64,000 bases of DNA from Candidatus Faecalibacterium faecigallinarum (GTDB lineage: Bacteria > Bacillota > Clostridia > Oscillospirales > Ruminococcaceae), in NCBI GenBank assembly GCA_019119685.1, contig DWWN01000032.1:1-64000 (forward strand), written 5' to 3'. Shown one piece after another: positions 57,934-64,000 of this stretch. Under the pieces are notes generated by a model. It was not told the DNA's origin. It did not search any database and saw nothing but the letters and a program-made list of their open reading frames with translations. The translations under genes and the position numbers were made by a program. The number at the start of each line of letters is the position of its first letter. Position 1 is the stretch's first letter.

Positions 57934-58893
57934 ATGATGGAGATTGAACGTCCCAAAATCGAAACGGCGAGCCTCTCGCCCGACGGCCGCTACGGTAAAT
58001 TCGTAGCAGAACCTCTGGAGCGCGGTTTCGGCATCACGCTGGGCAACAGCCTGCGCAGAGTTCTTCTGTCGTCTCTGCCCGGCGTCGCCGTGACCAGTGT
58101 CAAGATCGACGGCGTAGTCCACGAGTTCTCCACCATTGAGGGCGTCAAGGAAGACGTTACCGAAATTGTCCTGAACCTGAAGGGTATCGCTGCAAAGCTG
58201 TACTCTGACGGGCCCAAAACGGTGCGCGTCGAGGCGGTGGGCCCCTGCGAGGTCACTGCCGACAGCATCAAGCAGGGCGACGAGATCGAGATCCTGAATC
58301 CTGAATGGCACATCGCCACCCTGGGCGAGGGCGGACGGCTCGTGATGGAGCTGACCTTCGACAAGGGCCGCGGCTATGTGCCCGCGGAGCGCAACAAGCA
58401 GACCATCGTCGAGAAGAACGATATCAACACTCTTCCCGTCGACAGCATTTACACCCCCGTGCTGAAGGTGAACTACAGCGTGGACAACACCCGCGTTGGG
58501 CAGATCACCGACTACGACCGGCTGACTCTGGAGGTCTGGACCGATGGCACGATCAACGCGCAGGAGGCTGTGAGCCTGGCTGCCCGCGTTCTGACCGAGC
58601 ACCTGAACCTCTTCGTGAACCTGTCGGATGAAGCCGCCGGCACCGAGATCATGGTGGAAAAGACCACCGACGACAAGGAAAAGGCCCTTGAGATGACCAT
58701 CGAGGAGCTGGACCTGAGCGTCCGGAGCTTTAACTGCCTGAAGCGTGCGGGCATCAACACGGTGGAGGACCTGGTCAGCAAGAGCGAGGACGAGATGATG
58801 AAAGTCCGCAACTTGGGCCGCAAGAGCCTGGAAGAGGTCATGGCCAAGTTGGATTCGCTCGGATTTAAGCTGAGCACAGACGATGATAACTAA
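57934..58893 (+). CDS. rpoA: DNA-directed RNA polymerase subunit alpha
   Basis: 319 residues. N-terminal dimerisation domain ([20 protein letters not shown]) and C-terminal domain with [20 protein letters not shown] and [22 protein letters not shown] 57934 (or 57937) follows AAGGAGG. Scaffolds beta and beta-prime assembly and contacts activators and UP elements. Confidence 0.98.
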   Translation: MMEIERPKIETASLSPDGRYGKFVAEPLERGFGITLGNSLRRVLLSSLPGVAVTSVKIDGVVHEFSTIEGVKEDVTEIVLNLKGIAAKLYSDGPKTVRVEAVGPCEVTADSIKQGDEIEILNPEWHIATLGEGGRLVMELTFDKGRGYVPAERNKQTIVEKNDINTLPVDSIYTPVLKVNYSVDNTRVGQITDYDRLTLEVWTDGTINAQEAVSLAARVLTEHLNLFVNLSDEAAGTEIMVEKTTDDKEKALEMTIEELDLSVRSFNCLKRAGINTVEDLVSKSEDEMMKVRNLGRKSLEEVMAKLDSLGFKLSTDDDN

Positions 58894-58916
58894 AATTGTT
58901 TAAGGAGTGAAACGGG

Positions 58917-59258
58917 ATGCCCGGTACCAGAAAGCTCGGTAGGACCACCGACAGCCGCAAGGCCATGATGCGCGCGATGGTCACCTACCTGTTAGAGAAT
59001 GGCAAGATCGAGACCACTGTGACCCGCGCCAAGGACGTGCGTTCTATGGCCGAGAAGATGATCACCCTGGGTAAGAGCGGTGACCTGCACACCAAGCGTC
59101 AGGTCTACGGCTACATCACCAAGGAAGATGTGGCAAAGAAGCTGTTTGACGAGATCAGCCCCAAGTACGCTGACCGCAACGGCGGCTACACCCGCATCGT
59201 GAAGATCGGCGTCCGCCGCGGCGATGCCGCCGAGATGGCGATCCTCGAGCTGGTCTAA
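58917..59258 (+). CDS. rplQ: 50S ribosomal protein L17
   Basis: 113 residues, [20 protein letters not shown] and [20 protein letters not shown]. Last gene of the alpha unit; terminator follows at 59272. Unlike Bacillus, the ECF genes do not follow here but lie about 42 kb upstream in this window. Confidence 0.98.
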   Translation: MPGTRKLGRTTDSRKAMMRAMVTYLLENGKIETTVTRAKDVRSMAEKMITLGKSGDLHTKRQVYGYITKEDVAKKLFDEISPKYADRNGGYTRIVKIGVRRGDAAEMAILELV

Positions 59259-59271
59259 TTAGATAAAGCCG

Positions 59272-59303
59272 AAGCCCCTGTCCGCAAGGACGGGGGCTTT
59301 TTT
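59272..59303 (+). terminator. Terminator after rplQ
   Basis: AAGCCCCTGTCC (59272-59283) pairs with GGACGGGGGCTT (59288-59299) with one G-T pair, loop GCAA, then TTTT. Confidence 0.92.
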
Positions 59304-59334
59304 GTGCCTTACTATAGAATTTGTCACAAATCAA

Positions 59335-59343
59335 TGATACAAT
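59335..59343 (+). promoter_or_regulatory. Extended -10 promoter of the lipoprotein-two-component unit
   Basis: TGATACAAT gives a TGn extended -10 (TACAAT) without a good -35. It is 37 bases before the GTG at 59380. Confidence 0.5.
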
Positions 59344-59379
59344 AGAAAAGCAAATGCTGACGGAAGGGGGCGATGGCAG

Positions 59380-60675
59380 GTGAAAGGCTGGGTACGGCTG
59401 GCGGCGGCGGTGTGCGCCGCGGCTCTGTGCGCGGGGTGCGCGCTGCCGGGCGCAGAGCGGGCCTCGGTGGAAGAACTGCTGCGCGCGCCGCGGCTGGAAG
59501 GCGATTACGGCGAGATCCAGGCCGCACTGGACAGCTGGCTGGGCCAGAGCGCCCAGTTGCGCTACCCGCTGAACGGCGACCTGCTTTCCCCTTTCCTGAT
59601 GAGCGATTTTGACGGGGACGGCGTGCAGGACGCCGCCGTGTTGTACACCGCGGCGGATGTGCCCAACATTTGCCTGGCCGTGCTGCAAAAGGACGGGGAA
59701 GGTGCCTGGCAGGTGCAGGACGCCGTCGAGGGTCTGACCGATACGGTGGACGCGGTCCAGTTTGCACGGCTGCAGGAGGGCGGCGCCAACCAGATTTTGG
59801 TGGGGTACACCGCCCAGCAGGCCGACAGCTATCTGGCGGTCTACGCCTACCAGGACGGGGCGATCGAGGATATCCTGGCCGAGCCCTATGACCAGTACCT
59901 GATCGAGGACATCACCGGCACCGGCTATGAGGATCTGCTGGTGATGGACACCGACGCCGAAGGGGCTTCCCAGATCAAGCTGCTCACCTCCGACCGGGAG
60001 GGGGGCTTCCGGCAGGCGGCGGTGATGGGCCTGTCCGCCGACCGCTTTACCGGGTGCGCCTCCCTGGCGGCGGGCATGGGGGCTTACGGCGGGCAATACC
60101 TGGTGCTGGACGGCTGGACCGGCGTGTCGGGCACGAACCTGGCCTCGGTGCTGCTGCGCTACAACGAAAAGACCCAGCAGATGGAGCCGGCCCGTCAGAT
60201 CGGCGCGGACGCTTTGTACGAAGCCTCCCTGCGCAACGTGCCTGACCTGACCAGCCGCGATCTGGACCGGGACGGCGTGGTGGAGATCCCCACCCAGCCC
60301 GAAGGGGCCGGGCTCATCAACATGGACCAGGGCCGCCGGATGGACTTTATCCTCTGGATGGACTACACCAGCGCCCAGCCCCGCAAGAGCTTTGGCCTGC
60401 TGGACGAGGAGCTGGGGTTTTATCTCGAGCTGCCCATGGAATGGTATGGGACGCTGATGCTGACCGACGGCCCCGAGGAGGACTCGGTGGAGCTGCGCAG
60501 CCAGGACGGGGAACAGCTCTATCTGACGGTGCGGGTGACCAGCATCGCCGACCGGACGTCCGGCTGGACCCGCCTTGGGGTGGTGTCCAACCGGCTGGTG
60601 CAGGCCCAGTTCGGGCCCGGCGTCCAGCTGATGGACCAGCTGTACCGGCTGTCCCGCTCGCTGTATATCTTGTAA
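59380..60675 (+). CDS. Lipoprotein with FG-GAP/VCBS-like repeats
   Basis: 431 residues starting at GTG 59380. Signal peptide with lipobox LCAGC (Cys20). Three Asp-rich calcium-type loops occur: DFDGDGVQDAAVLY, DITGTGYEDLLVMD and DLDRDGVVEIPT, as in FG-GAP/VCBS repeats of surface proteins. The C-terminal 110 residues look like a separate beta domain. It is 12 bases upstream of a two-component pair in the same direction, so it may be an accessory sensor or a cell-wall stress output; this is inferred. Confidence 0.8.
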   Translation: MKGWVRLAAAVCAAALCAGCALPGAERASVEELLRAPRLEGDYGEIQAALDSWLGQSAQLRYPLNGDLLSPFLMSDFDGDGVQDAAVLYTAADVPNICLAVLQKDGEGAWQVQDAVEGLTDTVDAVQFARLQEGGANQILVGYTAQQADSYLAVYAYQDGAIEDILAEPYDQYLIEDITGTGYEDLLVMDTDAEGASQIKLLTSDREGGFRQAAVMGLSADRFTGCASLAAGMGAYGGQYLVLDGWTGVSGTNLASVLLRYNEKTQQMEPARQIGADALYEASLRNVPDLTSRDLDRDGVVEIPTQPEGAGLINMDQGRRMDFILWMDYTSAQPRKSFGLLDEELGFYLELPMEWYGTLMLTDGPEEDSVELRSQDGEQLYLTVRVTSIADRTSGWTRLGVVSNRLVQAQFGPGVQLMDQLYRLSRSLYIL

Positions 60676-60687
60676 GGAGGGAAACCG

Positions 60688-61383
60688 ATGGTAAAAGTAC
60701 TGGTGGTAGAGGATGAGGCCAGCATCCGCGAAGTCATCGCGCTGAACCTGCGCCGCAACGGGATGGAGGTGCTCGAGGCCGGCAGCGCCGAGGAGGCGCT
60801 GACCTCGCTGGAGCAGGCCCCCGACTGCAGCGCCGCCATCCTGGATGTGATGCTGCCGGGGATGAACGGCTTCTCCCTCTGCGAGACCATCCGCCGTTCC
60901 AATCAGAAGATCGGCATCATCATCCTCAGCGCCAAGGGCCAGGAGCAGGACAAGATCCGCGGCCTGACCATCGGCGCCGACGACTATATGACCAAGCCCT
61001 TCTCGGTCAGCGAGCTGCTGGCCCGGGTCGAGGCGCTCTGCCGCCGGGTGGGCCGGGGCGGCGGCCAGGGGGAAAACGCCCCCACCGCCCTGGTGAGCGG
61101 GGAGTTCATCCTGGACGAGAACCGCCGCCTGCTGCTCAAGGCCGGCAAGCCCATCGAGCTGACCCAGGTGGAGTTCCAGATCATGGAGCTGTTTTTCCGC
61201 AGCCCCGGCACCGCCCTGAGCCGGGAAAAAATTTTGAAGGGCGTCTGGGGCGAGAACTACTTTGGGGACGTCAAGATCGTGGACGTCAACATCCGCCGCC
61301 TGCGGATGAAGATCGAGGACGAGCCCTCCCACCCCGCCCATATCCTGACGGTGTGGGGCTACGGCTACCGATGGGAAGAGTGA
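60688..61383 (+). CDS. OmpR-family response regulator (second system)
   Basis: 231 residues. Phospho-acceptor Asp53 (AILDVMLPGMNGF), conserved Lys103 (YMTKPFSV), and a winged-helix domain with LTQVEFQIMELFFRSPG and VDVNIRRLRMKIED. TAAGGAGG precedes the ATG. The kinase begins six bases after its stop. Confidence 0.93.
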   Translation: MVKVLVVEDEASIREVIALNLRRNGMEVLEAGSAEEALTSLEQAPDCSAAILDVMLPGMNGFSLCETIRRSNQKIGIIILSAKGQEQDKIRGLTIGADDYMTKPFSVSELLARVEALCRRVGRGGGQGENAPTALVSGEFILDENRRLLLKAGKPIELTQVEFQIMELFFRSPGTALSREKILKGVWGENYFGDVKIVDVNIRRLRMKIEDEPSHPAHILTVWGYGYRWEE

Positions 61384-61389
61384 CGCCCC

Positions 61390-62877
61390 ATGAAGGAGAC
61401 GAAACAGCGCAAAGGACGCAAAAGCCGCTGGCGGGCCGGCCCCGGCGGAGGGCTGCACAGCGGCATCACCCGCCGGTGGGTGCGGGGCAGCCTGCTGGTC
61501 ATCGTGCTGCTGCTGGCGGTGATCGAGGGGATGTTCCTGTACAGCACCATCCAGGGCTATTACGACGGGGTGCAGCAGAGCATGTACCGCCGGTTTTCCT
61601 CCATCAACGGGCAGCTGAAGGTGTACAGCGGCGGCACCGCCCAGCGGACGGCCGCCAGCCGCAGCTTTGCGCTGCGCCGGATGGTGGAGCAGTTTGCCGA
61701 CAAGGACAAATATGAGTTCATGCTGCTGGACGGCAGCGGCCATGTGATCGCCAGCACCAGCGGCACCAACGCCGAGGGCATCATCGTCCCCGACGACTTT
61801 GAGCAGGCCCAGACCGCCCCGGACGGCTACGGCACCGCCATCTATACCACCTCCACCGGCGAGCCGGTCATGGCGGTGTGCTGCCTGGTGCCCTACGCCG
61901 CCGAGGAGATCGCGGCCATGCGGCTGGTGACCAGCCTCGCGCTGATCCGGCGGCAGATCTTCAACGCGGTGCTGCTGGGCCTGGCGGCGGGCGCGGTGGC
62001 GCTGTGCATCGCGGCGTCCTCGGGGCTGTATTTCGTGCGCAGCATCGTGGTGCCGCTGGGCCAGGTGGAGCGGGCCGCCGCCGACATCGCCCGGGGCGAG
62101 CTGGATATCCGCCTGCCCGAGACCGACCCGCCCCGGGACGAGCTGGACCGGCTGCGGGGCAGCATCAACCGGATGGCGCAGGGCCTGGCCGAGACCGAAA
62201 AGATGAAAAACGAGTTCATCTCCTCGGTGTCCCATGAGCTGCGCACCCCGCTCACCTCCATCCGGGGGTGGGTCGAGACACTGGAAGCCCTGGACGACCC
62301 CGAGGACGCAAACTACCGCAAGGGGCTGGAGATCATCCACAGCGAGACGGGCCGGCTGTACAGCATGGTGGAGGAACTGCTGGACTTCAGCCGGCTGCAG
62401 AATGGGGGCATCCATATGGAGTGCCGCCCCCTCGACCTGGTGGCCGAGCTGACCGACGCGCTGCTGTTCTGCGAGCCGCGTATGATGCAGGAGGGGCTGG
62501 TCCTCCACTACAGCGAGCCGGAGGAGATGATCCCCGTCTACGCCGACCCCGGCCGGCTGCGGCAGGTCTTTATCAACGTGCTGGACAACGCCATCAAGTA
62601 TTCGGCCTCCGGCGGGCGGATCACCGTCAAGCTGTGGGCAGGGGAGTACAAGGCCTTTGTCGAGATCATCGACCAGGGCCGGGGCATCCCGCCCGAGGAC
62701 CTGGGCAGCGTCAAGGGCAAGTTCTTCAAGGGCAGCAACGCGGTGCGGGGCAGCGGCATCGGGCTGGCGCTGGTGGATTCCATCATGAACGCCCTGGACG
62801 GCACCCTGGACCTGCGCAGCACCCTGGGCAAGGGCACCGTGGTCACGCTGGGGCTGCCGCTGTATAAAAAATTGTAA
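61390..62877 (+). CDS. Sensor histidine kinase (second system)
   Basis: 495 residues. Basic N-terminus, membrane helix at about 33-52, extracytoplasmic domain 53-190, helix at about 192-216, HAMP, HisKA SSVSHELRTPLTSIRGW with His282, and HATPase (NVLDNAIKYS, IDQGRGIPPEDL, GSGIGLALVDSIM). The organisation is that of PhoR/WalK-like kinases. It ends with a short GC stem before the DUF1385 gene. Confidence 0.93.
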   Translation: MKETKQRKGRKSRWRAGPGGGLHSGITRRWVRGSLLVIVLLLAVIEGMFLYSTIQGYYDGVQQSMYRRFSSINGQLKVYSGGTAQRTAASRSFALRRMVEQFADKDKYEFMLLDGSGHVIASTSGTNAEGIIVPDDFEQAQTAPDGYGTAIYTTSTGEPVMAVCCLVPYAAEEIAAMRLVTSLALIRRQIFNAVLLGLAAGAVALCIAASSGLYFVRSIVVPLGQVERAAADIARGELDIRLPETDPPRDELDRLRGSINRMAQGLAETEKMKNEFISSVSHELRTPLTSIRGWVETLEALDDPEDANYRKGLEIIHSETGRLYSMVEELLDFSRLQNGGIHMECRPLDLVAELTDALLFCEPRMMQEGLVLHYSEPEEMIPVYADPGRLRQVFINVLDNAIKYSASGGRITVKLWAGEYKAFVEIIDQGRGIPPEDLGSVKGKFFKGSNAVRGSGIGLALVDSIMNALDGTLDLRSTLGKGTVVTLGLPLYKKL

Positions 62878-62982
62878 CAGACCCCTTCCGGGCCGCGGCG
62901 CAAAAGGCCGCGGCGGCTTCTGCCCGGCTTTTCCCCGGGCAGGGCGGTGCCGGCAGGGGAGAACACAGGAGAAAACAGACCA

Positions 62983-63933
62983 ATGAACCATCAAACCAAA
63001 AAAGAATGTTTCAAGACCAGCGTGGGCGGGCAGGCCCTGATGGAGGGCATCATGATGCGGGGCCCCAAGCAGATCTGCTGCGCGGTGCGCCGCCCCGACG
63101 GGAGCATCGAGACCAAGCTCGACCCCATCCCCGCCCGCAAAAGCTGGATGAAGATCCCCATCGTGCGGGGGGCCGTCTCGATGATCGAGAGCCTTGTGGT
63201 GGGCTACCGCTACATGATGTACTCGGCCCAGGTCAGCATGGGGGAGGACTACGACGAGGAAGAAGAGGAGACCGCCTTTGAAAAGTGGGTGGGGGAGCAT
63301 CTGGGCGAAAAGGCCGAGAAGATCCTGCTCACCGGCGCGGCCGTCGTGGGCGGCCTGGGCGCGATTTTGCTGTTCACCATCCTGCCCACGCTGGTGACGG
63401 CGGGGGTGGGCCATTTCATCGAGCTGGGGCGCTGGCCCCGGGTCATCCTGGAAGGGGTGCTGAAAGTGGCCATCTTCCTGAGCTATATGTACCTGATCTC
63501 CCGGATGAAGGAGATCGAGCGGGTGTTCCGCTACCACGGGGCCGAGCACAAGACCATCGCCTGCTACGAGGCCGGGGACGAGCTGACGGTGGAAAACGTC
63601 CGCAAATACACCCGGTTCCACCCCCGGTGCGGCACCAGCTTTCTGATTTTGGTGGTCATCATCAGCGTGTTTTTGTACAGCGTCCTGCCCTGGAGCAGCA
63701 CGGGGCTGCGGGTGCTGCTCAAGCTGCTGCTGCTGCCGGTGGTCATGGGCATCAGCTACGAGGCCCTCAAGTGGTGCGGCCGGTCGGACAGCCTGCTCAG
63801 CCGCATCGTCCGGCAGCCGGGGCTGTGGGTCCAGCGGCTGACCGTCTTTGAGCCGGACGACAGCATGATCGAGGTGGCCATCGAGGCGGTCAAGCCGGTG
63901 CTGCCCGAGCGCCCCGAGGAGGGCCGGTGGTGA
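62983..63933 (+). CDS. DUF1385 (YqhQ-like) membrane protein
   Basis: 316 residues. SVGGQALMEGIMMRGPKQIC near the N-terminus and FRYHGAEHKTIACYEAG with HPRCGTSFL are family signatures. About four membrane helices. Often lies just upstream of prmC and prfA in Clostridia, as here: its stop overlaps the prmC start (GTGA). ATG 62983 is preferred over ATG 62947. Function is unknown. Confidence 0.92.
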   Translation: MNHQTKKECFKTSVGGQALMEGIMMRGPKQICCAVRRPDGSIETKLDPIPARKSWMKIPIVRGAVSMIESLVVGYRYMMYSAQVSMGEDYDEEEEETAFEKWVGEHLGEKAEKILLTGAAVVGGLGAILLFTILPTLVTAGVGHFIELGRWPRVILEGVLKVAIFLSYMYLISRMKEIERVFRYHGAEHKTIACYEAGDELTVENVRKYTRFHPRCGTSFLILVVIISVFLYSVLPWSSTGLRVLLKLLLLPVVMGISYEALKWCGRSDSLLSRIVRQPGLWVQRLTVFEPDDSMIEVAIEAVKPVLPERPEEGRW

Positions 63934-64000
63934 CGGCCGGCCTGTCCCCCCGGCAGGCCCTGGCCGGGGTGGAAGCGCGCCTTGCGGCTGCCGGCTGCCT
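63930..64000 (+). CDS. prmC: Start of peptide release factor glutamine methyltransferase PrmC (partial)
   Basis: Only the first 23 codons are visible, MTAGLSPRQALAGVEARLAA then AGC, from a GTG at 63930 that overlaps the DUF1385 stop. The helix-forming start with an amphipathic RLAAAG motif resembles PrmC/HemK, and the order DUF1385-prmC is common. Too short for certainty. Confidence 0.5.
   Translation, partial: MTAGLSPRQALAGVEARLAAAGC

Noticed and set aside
59155-63621. Open frame of 1488 codons on the minus strand
   Set aside because: It runs antisense to rplQ, the lipoprotein, the response regulator, the kinase and DUF1385, all with clear family motifs. It is low-complexity (His/Gly/Leu/Gln rich), typical of antisense frames in GC-rich genes.

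Overview
The window is a chromosomal segment of a high-G+C Clostridia bacterium. The gene order, the anaerobic gut-type content (acetate kinase, fructan use, cytosolic pectinesterase) and the protein flavour fit the Oscillospiraceae/Ruminococcaceae, around Faecalibacterium, Gemmiger and Subdoligranulum. This placement is inference; no rRNA gene is present to settle it. Most promoters I can read are plain sigma-A type (TTGnnn, 17 bases, TATAAT-like), and start codons include several GTG and TTG.

Layout. (1) 1-1401: a large serine recombinase cut by the left edge, probably the end of a mobile element. (2) 1755-11582: a sucrose/fructo-oligosaccharide locus. A LacI regulator, a YesL-like membrane protein, an anchored protein and a PfkB fructokinase run leftward. 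Two sugar permeases, a lipoprotein binding protein, a GH32 fructosidase and a second LacI regulator run rightward. The shared promoter region carries repeated TTTGCAC/GTGCAAA operator-like boxes, one of them inside the lacI promoter spacer. (3) 11868-11944: tRNA-Val(GAC), with a duplicated T-arm fragment beside it. (4) 12133-21461: housekeeping genes ruvC-ruvA-ruvB, glmM, an rRNA methyltransferase, the ECF transporter core (two ATPases and EcfT), truA and a DUF5711-like protein. (5) 21492-22215: a HigBA-type toxin-antitoxin pair read leftward, with a frameshift at the toxin C-terminus. (6) 22270-25307: a CvpA-like protein and ClpE. (7) 25308-27002: a repeat-rich, partly AT-rich interval with two small genes of unknown function. 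(8) 27003-30380: a leftward operon of response regulator, sensor kinase, pectinesterase and a 54-residue membrane peptide, preceded by Pho-box-like direct repeats. (9) 30619-35837: a TatA-like/beta-propeller fusion protein, UPF0340, YggS, an ABC exporter and a lipoprotein whose ribosome-binding site lies in a hairpin. (10) 35891-42993: a small Gly/His-rich membrane peptide, TmcAL, acetate kinase, a double zinc-ribbon protein, a DUF1858 protein, TrmK, a Nif3-like protein and RqcH.

(11) 43054-59303: the complete S10-spc-alpha ribosomal protein region (rpsJ to rplQ, with secY, adk, map, infA and rpoA). It has two promoters and a leader of about 330 bases at the front. A terminator and a new promoter before infA split it into two transcription units. 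(12) 59335-64000: a lipoprotein with FG-GAP-like repeats, a second OmpR-type two-component system, a DUF1385 protein and the first codons of prmC.

The sugar locus forms one working pathway: ABC import, GH32 hydrolysis, fructose phosphorylation, and control by LacI regulators. The most unusual items are the TatA-like/strictosidine-synthase-like fusion, the kinase-pectinesterase operon with its phased operator repeats, the IF-1 with an 11-residue loop insertion, and the lipoprotein whose Shine-Dalgarno is embedded in the upstream terminator-like stem. I did not find CRISPR arrays or prophage structural genes.
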